This document shows, piece after piece, positions 25,000-32,256 of a DNA stretch of 32,256 bases. The notes below the pieces were generated by a model. The model searched no databases and was not told the origin of the DNA. It saw nothing but the letters and a program-made list of their open reading frames with translations. Source of the DNA: Hominisplanchenecus murintestinalis (lineage in GTDB: Bacteria > Bacillota > Clostridia > Lachnospirales > Lachnospiraceae); NCBI GenBank assembly GCA_004793585.1, contig SRZB01000038.1:1-32256 (forward strand), given 5' to 3'. Position 1 is the stretch's first letter. The number at the start of each line of letters is the position of its first letter. Made by a program: the position numbers and the translations under genes.

Positions 25000-25566
25000 A
25001 TGTCGTATACAAAAATAGAAGGCGATTTTCATTATTTGATTTTTCGGGGCAGCAAAAGGACGTGGTGGCTGGCAGACGAACGGGTGAAAAAGCAGTTTCT
25101 TAACCGGCTCTTGCGGATAAGGGAAAAAGTCAGGTTTCGTGTATATGCATTCTGTATTTTGGACCAGGAAGCGCATTTTCTGCTGCACCCTCTTAAAGAC
25201 AGCGGTATTGGACAGACTTCGGATGCCATGGCACAGGAACTGCAGGAAAGCTATCTTTCCCTATATCCCTGCGGGAAGGAAGAGGTAGAAACCGTGAGTA
25301 AACGTATGGTTTTCTGCGGCAGTGAAGATACGCTGAAATACTGTTGCTATATTCATATGCTGGCCAGGGGATATGCTGAGAGAATACAGGACTACTGGTG
25401 GAGCAGCTATTCCGAATACCTGCATAAAAATGTTACGGGACTGGTAGAAACAGAGACAGTACTCCGTACTCTTGATACCAATCCGCACCGAGCCTTGCAG
25501 AAATTTGTGCAGTATCATAAAAAATACTCCCTGTTAATTAAAAACGTTTCACAGAGCGAAATATGA
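25000..25566 (+). CDS. RAYT-like (REP-associated tyrosine transposase / Y1 family) protein, degenerate HUH motif (188 aa)
   Basis: Resembles the solitary Y1 transposases related to IS200 (PF01797) that act on palindromic repeats: FHYLIFRGS, then an alpha-helical stretch, FRVYAFCILDQEAHFLLHP, and the C-terminal YIHMLARGYAERIQDYWWSSYSEYL, which matches the usual NPVRAGLV...PWSSY segment. The expected HUH reads Glu57-Ala-His59, so the first metal-binding His is lost. A candidate nucleophile Tyr85 is present in LQESYLSLY. GGGAGGA precedes the chosen ATG at 25000; an open frame extends further upstream over the end of purL but has no supporting site. It may be a domesticated or inactive derivative. 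A dispersed repeat element begins 22 nt after its stop. Confidence 0.75.
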   Translation: MSYTKIEGDFHYLIFRGSKRTWWLADERVKKQFLNRLLRIREKVRFRVYAFCILDQEAHFLLHPLKDSGIGQTSDAMAQELQESYLSLYPCGKEEVETVSKRMVFCGSEDTLKYCCYIHMLARGYAERIQDYWWSSYSEYLHKNVTGLVETETVLRTLDTNPHRALQKFVQYHKKYSLLIKNVSQSEI

Positions 25567-25580
25567 CGCGGAAAATAGTT

Positions 25581-25739
25581 TTTATTTGGTAACAGTTCAG
25601 CCCAGGACTTTGCACCTGCTGCAAAGTCCATGAGAATGCGTAAATTCAGCCAGAGAATCCAGCCCTTTGCGAACAGCAAACTTTAAATGGGCTGGATTCC
25701 GTAACAGTGAATCCGAAGGCTGAACTGTTACTTTATTTG
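25581..25739. mobile_element. MITE-like dispersed element, copy 2 (143 bp) with 8-bp target-site duplication
   Basis: The element proper is 25589-25731, with perfect 14-bp terminal inverted repeats GTAACAGTTCAGCC and complement. It is flanked on both sides by the identical octamer TTTATTTG (25581-25588 and 25732-25739), a clear target-site duplication. The internal GGACTTTGCA hairpin and an 11-bp GAATCCAGCCC hairpin are both perfect. It has no coding capacity. It lies 43 bp upstream of the rpsL promoter. Confidence 0.92.
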
Positions 25740-25773
25740 ATAAAAAACAGGATAAAAAACAGTAGAAAAGCCC

Positions 25774-25802
25774 TTGACAGGGCATAGTGGGATACGTATA
25801 AT
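25774..25802 (+). promoter_or_regulatory. Consensus promoter of the str unit
   Basis: TTGACA (25774-25779), a 17-bp spacer and TATAAT (25797-25802): a perfect sigma-A match, as expected for the rpsL-rpsG-fusA operon, about 84 nt before rpsL. Confidence 0.95.
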
Positions 25803-25886
25803 GAAAAAGTGTGTGTGAACACATTTTTTTTGCACACATAAAATTGACATTTAAAGCAACCACATTCTAACAGGAGGTGAATAGGA

Positions 25887-26309
25887 ATGCCAACATTTAA
25901 TCAGTTAGTAAGAAAAGGACGTCAGACTTCTGAAAAGAAATCTACTGCACCGGCGCTTCAAAAAGGATTTAACTCCCTGCAGAAGAGAAGCACGAACGTA
26001 TCTTCACCACAGAAGAGGGGGGTATGTACCGCAGTAAAGACTGCAACACCAAAGAAGCCGAACTCCGCGCTTAGAAAGATTGCCAGAGTCCGTCTTTCCA
26101 ATGGAATTGAAGTGACAAGCTATATCCCGGGTGAGGGACATAACCTTCAGGAACATAGCGTTGTGCTGATTCGTGGGGGAAGGGTAAAAGACTTGCCAGG
26201 TACCCGTTACCACATCATCCGTGGAACTCTGGATACGGCAGGCGTTGCAAAGAGAAGGCAGGCACGTTCCAAATATGGCGCTAAGAAACCGAAAGACGCT
26301 AAGAAGTAA
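25887..26309 (+). CDS. rpsL: 30S ribosomal protein S12 (140 aa)
   Basis: A decoding-centre protein of the small subunit. [12 protein letters not shown] is diagnostic, [11 protein letters not shown] carries the conserved lysine that changes in streptomycin-resistant mutants (here wild type), and the C-terminus is Lys-rich. AGGAGG lies upstream of the ATG. It is the first gene of the str unit; rpoB and rpoC, its frequent upstream neighbours, are not here. Confidence 0.97.
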   Translation: MPTFNQLVRKGRQTSEKKSTAPALQKGFNSLQKRSTNVSSPQKRGVCTAVKTATPKKPNSALRKIARVRLSNGIEVTSYIPGEGHNLQEHSVVLIRGGRVKDLPGTRYHIIRGTLDTAGVAKRRQARSKYGAKKPKDAKK

Positions 26310-26439
26310 ATTTTCATAAAATCGTATCACTAACAGAACTATGGTTGTGCCGGATGATATATTCGCCAGGTGGTTGCAGGTTGATATAGAAGTCCCAGCA
26401 TGCACACAAAGTAGAACGACACATTGTGAGTACCGATGA

Positions 26440-26958
<519 letters not shown>

Positions 26959-26978
26959 TGTTATAGGAGGAAAAGACC

Positions 26979-29096
26979 TTGGCTGGAAGAGAATATCCAT
27001 TAGAGAGAACCAGGAATATTGGTATCATGGCTCATATTGACGCGGGTAAAACCACAACGACAGAGCGTATCCTTTATTATACTGGTGTAAACTACAAAAT
27101 CGGTGATACTCATGAAGGCACTGCTACTATGGACTGGATGGAGCAGGAGCAGGAAAGAGGTATCACAATTACTTCAGCCGCTACGACCTGTCACTGGACT
27201 TTGCAGGAAAACTGCAAGGCAAAGCCGGGCGCATTGGAGCACCGTATCAATATCATTGATACGCCAGGACATGTTGACTTTACCGTAGAGGTTGAGCGTT
27301 CCCTGCGTGTACTTGACGGAGCTGTAGGCGTATTCTGCGCAAAGGGCGGTGTTGAGCCACAGTCAGAGAATGTATGGCGTCAGGCTGACACTTATAATGT
27401 ACCGCGTATGGCATTCATCAATAAGATGGATATCCTGGGTGCAGATTTTTATGGAGCTGTAGAGCAGATTAAGACAAGATTGGGCAAAAACGCAATCTGT
27501 ATCCAGCTTCCAATTGGCAAAGAAGATGAATTCAAAGGAATCGTTGATTTGTTTGAGATGAAGGCATATATCTACAACGATGATAAGGGTGAGGACATCT
27601 CTATCGTAGATATTCCGGAAGATATGGCAGACGATGCGGAACTGTATCATACAGAGCTTGTAGAGAAAATCTGCGAGCTGGATGATGATCTGATGATGGA
27701 GTACCTGGAAGGGGAAGAACCGTCTGTAGAGGCACTGAAAGCTGCTTTAAGGAAAGGAACCTGTGAGTGTGCGGCAGTTCCTGTATGCTGCGGTACTGCT
27801 TACAGAAACAAGGGCGTCCAGAAGCTTCTGGATGCAGTTATTGAGTTTATGCCGGCACCGACAGACGTACCGGATATCCAGGGAACAGACCTGGATGGAA
27901 ATGAGACAGTGAGACATTCTTCAGATGAGGAGCCGTTTTCTGCTTTGGCATTTAAGATTATGGCTGACCCGTTTGTTGGAAAACTGGCGTTCTTCCGTGT
28001 TTATTCAGGAACATTGAATTCAGGCTCTTATGTACTGAATTCAACAAAAGGAAAGAAAGAGCGTGTAGGACGTATTCTTCAGATGCATGCGAATAAGAGA
28101 GCAGAGCTGGATAAAGTATACTCTGGCGATATTGCTGCAGCAGTTGGATTTAAGCTGACAGCTACAGGCGATACCATCTGCGACGAGCAGCATCCGGTAA
28201 TTCTGGAGTCCATGGAGTTCCCAGAGCCGGTTATCGAGCTGGCTATTGAGCCTAAAACGAAAGCCGGACAGGGCAAGATGGGTGAAGCTCTTGCGAAGCT
28301 GGCGGAGGAAGACCCGACATTCCGTGCTCATACAGATCATGAGACGGGACAGACCATCATCGCAGGTATGGGTGAGCTGCACCTGGAGATCATCGTAGAC
28401 CGTCTGCTCCGTGAGTTTAAAGTAGAGGCAAATGTAGGCGCACCGCAGGTTGCTTACAAAGAGACTTTTACAAAAGAAGTTACGGTGGACAGCAAGTATG
28501 CAAAGCAGTCCGGCGGACGTGGACAGTATGGACACTGTAAGGTTGTTTTCAAACCGATGGATCCGAACGGCGAAGAGACCTTCAAGTTCGAGTCTACCGT
28601 TGTCGGCGGTGCGATTCCGAAAGAGTACATCCCGGCAGTCGGAGAAGGTATTGAAGAGGCTGCAAAGGCTGGTATCCTCGGTGGATTCCCTGTATTGGGT
28701 GTACATGCAAATGTATACGATGGTTCTTACCATGAAGTCGATTCCAGTGAGATGGCATTCCATATCGCAGGTTCTATGGCATTCAAAGATGCTATGAAGA
28801 AGGGCGATGCTATTCTGCTTGAGCCGATTATGAAAGTAGAAGTAACTATGCCAGAAGAGTACATGGGTGATGTTATCGGTGATATCAACTCACGCCGTGG
28901 ACGTATTGAGGGTATGGATGATATCGGCGGCGGAAAAATCGTTCGTGGTTATGTGCCGCTGGCTGAGATGTTTGGATATTCTACAGACTTGCGTTCTAAG
29001 ACACAGGGACGCGGCAACTACTCTATGTTCTTTGAGAAATATGAGCCGGTTCCAAAGTCTGTACAGGAAAAAGTCCTGAGTGCAAAGTCCAAATAA
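26979..29096 (+). CDS. fusA: Elongation factor G (705 aa)
   Basis: The translocase GTPase of translation elongation. G1 [14 protein letters not shown], the G2/G3 segment ending in DTPGHVDF, and G4 NKMD are visible, and the five domains are full length (ending [13 protein letters not shown]). The start is TTG at 26979, eight bases after TAGGAGG; there is no in-frame ATG near the site, and [16 protein letters not shown] is the expected N-terminus. Confidence 0.97.
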   Translation: MAGREYPLERTRNIGIMAHIDAGKTTTTERILYYTGVNYKIGDTHEGTATMDWMEQEQERGITITSAATTCHWTLQENCKAKPGALEHRINIIDTPGHVDFTVEVERSLRVLDGAVGVFCAKGGVEPQSENVWRQADTYNVPRMAFINKMDILGADFYGAVEQIKTRLGKNAICIQLPIGKEDEFKGIVDLFEMKAYIYNDDKGEDISIVDIPEDMADDAELYHTELVEKICELDDDLMMEYLEGEEPSVEALKAALRKGTCECAAVPVCCGTAYRNKGVQKLLDAVIEFMPAPTDVPDIQGTDLDGNETVRHSSDEEPFSALAFKIMADPFVGKLAFFRVYSGTLNSGSYVLNSTKGKKERVGRILQMHANKRAELDKVYSGDIAAAVGFKLTATGDTICDEQHPVILESMEFPEPVIELAIEPKTKAGQGKMGEALAKLAEEDPTFRAHTDHETGQTIIAGMGELHLEIIVDRLLREFKVEANVGAPQVAYKETFTKEVTVDSKYAKQSGGRGQYGHCKVVFKPMDPNGEETFKFESTVVGGAIPKEYIPAVGEGIEEAAKAGILGGFPVLGVHANVYDGSYHEVDSSEMAFHIAGSMAFKDAMKKGDAILLEPIMKVEVTMPEEYMGDVIGDINSRRGRIEGMDDIGGGKIVRGYVPLAEMFGYSTDLRSKTQGRGNYSMFFEKYEPVPKSVQEKVLSAKSK

Positions 29097-29147
29097 TAAA
29101 AAGGGCGATGATGCCTTAAAAAATGGCATTTATTATGAAAATTAGGC

Positions 29148-29176
29148 TTGAAAAACTCTCTGATTTGAAATATAAT
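29148..29176 (+). promoter_or_regulatory. Internal promoter of tuf
   Basis: TTGAAA (29148-29153), a 17-bp spacer and TATAAT (29171-29176) in the 154-nt gap between fusA and tuf: tuf can be transcribed apart from fusA. A weak hairpin ATGCC/GGCAT (29111-29129) lies between the fusA stop and this promoter. The -10 region also lies in a CTCTGATT/AATCAGAG inverted repeat. Confidence 0.8.
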
Positions 29177-29250
29177 CAGAGATAGCCTATGTAGTTTAAT
29201 GAAATCAAAAAAGCCGAAAAGGCGTATATTTATCAAGGAGGACATTCAAA

Positions 29251-30444
29251 ATGGCTAAAGCTAAATTTGAAAGAACGAAACCACATTGTAATATTGGTAC
29301 CATCGGTCACGTTGACCATGGTAAAACAACCCTGACAGCTGCTATCACAAAAGTGCTTTCTCAGAGGGTAGAAGGTAATACAGCTACAGACTTCGAGAAT
29401 ATCGATAAGGCTCCGGAAGAGAGAGAACGTGGTATCACAATCTCTACTGCACACGTTGAGTATGAGACAGATAACAGACATTACGCACATGTTGACTGTC
29501 CAGGGCATGCTGACTACGTTAAGAACATGATTACCGGTGCGGCTCAGATGGACGGCGCTATTCTTGTAGTTGCAGCTACAGACGGTGTTATGGCTCAGAC
29601 AAAAGAGCACATCCTTCTTTCCCGTCAGGTAGGCGTTCCTTACATCGTAGTATTCATGAACAAATGCGATATGGTAGATGACGAGGAGCTGCTTGAACTG
29701 GTAGACATGGAAATCCGTGAGCTGTTGAACGAGTATGAGTTCCCGGGTGATGATACACCGATTATCCAGGGCTCAGCGCTGAAAGCACTGGAAGATCCGA
29801 ACGGTGAGTGGGGCGACAAAGTTATGGAGCTTATGGCTGCTGTTGACGAGTGGATTCCAGATCCGAAGCGTGCTACAGATCAGCCGTTCCTGATGCCGGT
29901 TGAGGACGTATTTACTATTACAGGACGTGGTACTGTTGCAACTGGTAGAGTAGAGCGTGGTGTTCTGCATGTAAACGAAGAAGTTGAAATCGTTGGTATC
30001 AAAGAGGAAGTTAAGAAGACAACTGTAACAGGTATCGAGATGTTCCGTAAGCTCCTTGATGAAGGTCAGGCTGGTGATAACATCGGTGCACTGCTTCGTG
30101 GTGTTAAGAGAGAGGAAATCGAAAGAGGGCAGGTTCTTGTTAAACCAGGCACAATCAAATGCCATACAAAATTTACCGCTCAGGTATACGTTCTGACAAA
30201 AGACGAGGGTGGTCGTCATACACCATTCTTCAACAATTATCGTCCGCAGTTCTACTTCAGAACAACTGACGTAACTGGTGTTATCGAGCTTCCGGCTGGT
30301 ACAGAAATGTGCATGCCTGGCGATAACGTAGAGATGACAATCGAACTGATTCATCCTATCGCTATGGAGCAGGGTCTTACATTTGCTATCCGTGAGGGTG
30401 GTAGAACTGTTGGATCTGGTCGTGTGGCTACTATCATCGAGTAA
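29251..30444 (+). CDS. tuf: Elongation factor Tu (397 aa)
   Basis: Delivers aminoacyl-tRNA to the ribosome as a GTPase. [27 protein letters not shown] and NKCDMVDD are the nucleotide-binding motifs; [14 protein letters not shown] and [10 protein letters not shown] close domains II and III. Full length. AAGGAGG is 9 nt upstream. Last gene of the str unit; the S10 operon does not follow. Confidence 0.98.
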   Translation: MAKAKFERTKPHCNIGTIGHVDHGKTTLTAAITKVLSQRVEGNTATDFENIDKAPEERERGITISTAHVEYETDNRHYAHVDCPGHADYVKNMITGAAQMDGAILVVAATDGVMAQTKEHILLSRQVGVPYIVVFMNKCDMVDDEELLELVDMEIRELLNEYEFPGDDTPIIQGSALKALEDPNGEWGDKVMELMAAVDEWIPDPKRATDQPFLMPVEDVFTITGRGTVATGRVERGVLHVNEEVEIVGIKEEVKKTTVTGIEMFRKLLDEGQAGDNIGALLRGVKREEIERGQVLVKPGTIKCHTKFTAQVYVLTKDEGGRHTPFFNNYRPQFYFRTTDVTGVIELPAGTEMCMPGDNVEMTIELIHPIAMEQGLTFAIREGGRTVGSGRVATIIE

Positions 30445-30462
30445 TTAAAGTCCATTAAATGT

Positions 30463-30497
30463 AAGAGCTTTCCAGGAAACTGGAAGGCTCTTTTTTT
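30463..30497 (+). terminator. tuf terminator
   Basis: Stem AAGAGC-TTTCCAG/CTGGAA-GGCTCTT with a GAAA loop and a run of seven T, 18 nt after the tuf stop. Confidence 0.95.
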
Positions 30498-30532
30498 AGT
30501 TAATAAAAAATCAGATTAGCTCCTAATATGGC

Positions 30533-30571
30533 AAAAAATGGCAGAATAAAAACAGTCTTTTGCCATTTTTT
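30533..30571. terminator. Second hairpin downstream of tuf
   Basis: An 11-bp stem AAAAAATGGCA/TGCCATTTTTT with T tracts on both strands. It may be a backup or bidirectional terminator. Confidence 0.6.
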
Positions 30572-30600
30572 ATTTATACTTATTTATCCGATTTTTGCTA

Positions 30601-30628
30601 TTGATTTTTAAATATTATAAGGTATTAT
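30601..30628 (+). promoter_or_regulatory. Possible promoter of the small membrane protein gene
   Basis: TTGATT (30601-30606), a 16-bp spacer and TATTAT (30623-30628) in AT-rich DNA, about 107 nt before the start codon. Confidence 0.4.
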
Positions 30629-30734
30629 GTAGTAAAAAGAAAAATATAATAGGTGTAAATAATAAATAAGTAAAAAATGGATATTTATGTTTAAGACCTC
30701 ATCATGAAAGAAGTAAATGAGAAAATAAGAAAGT

Positions 30735-31070
30735 ATGAATAATAAAAGAACAAAACAAAACAAAATTAGCCAGATGAAGGCTCGTTTTTTTGCAGGTTTT
30801 TCTTGTGCAGCATATGGATTTGCAGTACTGACAGCAATAGTATCTTCAAATCTTCCCGGAAACAGTGTATGGAAAGAAGCATTCGGAAGTATTGTTGAGA
30901 TAGGACTGTTAGCAGGTGTGTTGTTGACTTTTATATGGAGTATCTGTAAACCGGTAAGATATCCGTATCCAGATGCGGAACTGGACTCCGTAACTCGGGA
31001 GGAAGTGGAAGAATTACAAAAGCTTGCAGAAGGAATTATAGTTAATATGGAGCATGGGAAAGAAGGATAG
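30735..31070 (+). CDS. Small membrane protein of unknown function (111 aa)
   Basis: Family not recognised. After a basic N-terminus (NNKRTKQNKISQMKARFF) there are two hydrophobic segments (FSCAAYGFAVLTAIVSS and VEIGLLAGVLLTFIWSI), then a charged acidic tail. Basic residues before the first segment suggest a cytoplasmic N-terminus. The ribosome-binding site is weak (AAGAAAG). It is a lone gene between the tuf terminators and a gene-poor region. An AGAAATG/CATTTCT hairpin (31076-31098) lies just after the stop. Confidence 0.55.
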   Translation: MNNKRTKQNKISQMKARFFAGFSCAAYGFAVLTAIVSSNLPGNSVWKEAFGSIVEIGLLAGVLLTFIWSICKPVRYPYPDAELDSVTREEVEELQKLAEGIIVNMEHGKEG

Positions 31071-31846
31071 AATTAAGAAATGAGAGAGAAGCATTTCTGC
31101 TTGTAAGGATTAAGGGCATTCATACAATTGTCAGATGACCTATGTTATGAGTGGGCTTATTTTTGTCTTGTTATCCTTATAATCTGCTTTTGCCGGAAGA
31201 AAGCACTGACAAGTAAGGAGAGCATTATGGAATTAGGAATAGCTCATTGCGAAGGAGCTTAGTTTTTTGTACTCAATGATAAGAAGAGGCAGTTGCGAAA
31301 GTAGATGAATAATCTATCGAAGTATCGGCCCTTTTTTGCATTAAAATTTAAAGAATTAAAGCTCCAATGCGAGTTATCTATAAAGCAGAGATAGATAGAA
31401 TAGGATGAAAGACAGATGTGAAGCTGAGAGGAAACGCTTAAAGCAGATAATCAGAGCCTTGATAGCCGAGGTCAGTGAAGTCGGCATGGAAGCAAGCAAT
31501 GTTTTCATGCTGATAGTCATTACAAAAATACCCCACATGGATGAATCGTTGAGCGAAATTCTAAATACTTTTTACTTAAAATTGTAATCTATGAATATGA
31601 GAAAACGGAGATGATAAGCAGGTATCTATTATTTTGGTGCTGGGATTGAAGATATTCCAATGGATGAAGAAATGCAGGACATGGAATGCGAATACGGACA
31701 ATGTGCAATACATCAAACAATCTAAATACAGGCAAAGGCAGGAGTAAATATGTACTTTTATTAGTACATATTTATCTTTATCCCCATCCGGATTGGAATA
31801 TGTATTGTAATTCTAAAAAAAACTTTAATAAAATTGAAAAAGGGTA
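31071..31846. other. Gene-poor region with only short, doubtful ORFs
   Basis: No recognisable gene. Items seen: an 11-codon ORF MELGIAHCEGA (31227-31262) with a good AAGGAG, overlapping a weak hairpin followed by six T; a 60-aa ORF (31405-31587); and a short open stretch ending at 31724 (YYFGAGIEDIP...) that lacks a start. Together they look like remnants of degraded genes. Confidence 0.5.
31405..31587 (+). CDS. Doubtful small ORF (60 aa)
   Basis: MKDRCEAERKRLKQIIRAL begins an amphipathic helix; the rest is unremarkable. Only a weak AATAGG precedes the ATG. No family recognised. It could be a real small gene or a remnant; the surroundings favour the latter. Confidence 0.25.
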   Translation: MKDRCEAERKRLKQIIRALIAEVSEVGMEASNVFMLIVITKIPHMDESLSEILNTFYLKL

Positions 31847-31875
31847 TTGACAAAAACACGTCTCAATGGTAATAT
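31847..31875 (+). promoter_or_regulatory. Promoter of the tRNA-Ser pair
   Basis: TTGACA (31847-31852), a 17-bp spacer and TAATAT (31870-31875), 20 nt before the first tRNA. Confidence 0.88.
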
Positions 31876-31895
31876 TCTCTTTGCTGATTGCAATT

Positions 31896-31981
31896 GGAGA
31901 GGTATCGAAGTGGTCATAACGAGGCGGTCTTGAAAACCGTTTGTCCGCAAGGGCGCGTGGGTTCGAATCCCACCCTCTCCG
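31896..31981 (+). tRNA. tRNA-Ser (anticodon UGA)
   Basis: Class II tRNA of 86 nt: acceptor GGAGAGG/CCTCTCC, anticodon stem GCGGT/ACCGT with loop CTTGAAA (TGA), long variable arm, T stem GTGGG/CCCAC with TTCGAAT, discriminator G; CCA not encoded. Confidence 0.96.
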
Positions 31982-32037
31982 TTATATCTAGTTTAGATGT
32001 ATAATTTCATTTGTTTCTGAAAAATCAGAGCAGCTAT

Positions 32038-32127
32038 GGAGAAGTACCCAAGCTGGCCGAAGGGGCTCCCCTGGAAAGGGAGTAGGTCGTTAACAGCGGC
32101 GCGAGGGTTCAAATCCCTCCTTCTCCG
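32038..32127 (+). tRNA. tRNA-Ser (anticodon GGA)
   Basis: Class II tRNA of 90 nt: acceptor GGAGAAG/CTTCTCC, anticodon stem CTCCC/GGGAG with loop CTGGAAA (GGA), long variable arm, T stem GAGGG/CCCTC with TTCAAAT, discriminator G; CCA not encoded. It lies 56 nt after tRNA-Ser(UGA), probably co-transcribed. Confidence 0.96.
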
Positions 32128-32156
32128 TTTAAGTCAAAAAATAAATAAAAAAGTAG

Positions 32157-32185
32157 TTGACAAGAAATGGAAATTATGATAGTAT
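32157..32185 (+). promoter_or_regulatory. Strong promoter, probably of an rRNA operon beyond the window
   Basis: TTGACA (32157-32162), a 17-bp spacer and TAGTAT (32180-32185), followed to the window end by a leader (TTGATAATTGAACAGTGAAA...) of the kind seen before 16S rRNA in Lachnospiraceae, as I recall. The operon itself is not in the window, so this is inference. Confidence 0.6.
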
Positions 32186-32256
32186 TTGTAAGCTGACTTA
32201 AAGCAGAGGACATTGATAATTGAACAGTGAAACAACCTTGAAAGTTCATGAAGACA

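Noticed and set aside
25804-25838. Hairpin TGTGT/ACACA followed by eight T in the rpsL leader, resembling an attenuator
   Set aside because: The promoter places the RNA start at about 25809, so the stem would be at the extreme 5' end and too short for termination.

Overview
The window looks like chromosomal DNA of an anaerobic, moderate-GC Clostridia, most likely Lachnospiraceae. This rests on gene content (reverse rubrerythrin with a PerR-type repressor, PPi-type phosphofructokinase, single-chain PurL), the style of the ribosomal proteins (long L17, zinc-free S4), AGGAGG ribosome-binding sites and sigma-A promoters with 17-bp spacers. The placement is by recognition, not by search.

Layout. 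1-994: a small HNH endonuclease gene and a tiny downstream ORF, with a cluster of short GGACAA repeats. 995-2155 (minus strand): perR and reverse rubrerythrin, each with a palindromic Fur/PerR-type operator overlapping its promoter. 2184-2325: a 142-bp dispersed element. 2445-4825: thioredoxin reductase and PPi-dependent phosphofructokinase. 4862-8726: an alpha-type ribosomal unit (rpmJ, rpsM, rpsK, rpsD, rpoA, rplQ) with its own promoter and terminator, and an unusually long structured rpmJ-rpsM spacer. 8727-13274: an accessory island with a small basic ORF, a 955-aa protein with an HExxH metallopeptidase-like motif, and a translationally coupled SIR2-family protein. 13274-14892: a pantothenate unit (ECF S component plus type III pantothenate kinase). 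14901-15072: tRNA-Trp (minus) with a perfect 25-bp palindrome at its 3' end. 15150-20870: a 1825-aa secreted multidomain surface protein. 20871-24801: purL. 24907-25566: a solitary RAYT-like (Y1/IS200-like) protein. 25589-25731: a second copy of the dispersed element with a perfect 8-bp target-site duplication. 25774-30497: the str unit (rpsL, rpsG, fusA, tuf). 30533-31846: one small membrane protein and mostly unassigned DNA. 31847-32256: two tRNA-Ser genes and what looks like the promoter and leader of an rRNA operon that continues beyond the window.

How it fits together. Most of the window is core translation, redox and metabolic machinery. The str and alpha ribosomal units, usually near neighbours in the order str-S10-spc-alpha, lie in the order alpha then str with about 17 kb between them. 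That gap holds accessory genes, including the candidate for an undescribed system: the HExxH protein plus SIR2 pair. SIR2 proteins of this kind are NAD-degrading effectors in several known anti-phage systems. The partner has three N-terminal G-x-x-D segments and a zincin-like motif, and I do not recognise the combination as a named system. The second notable item is the 142/143-bp terminal-inverted-repeat element, present twice beside promoters and best read as a MITE.
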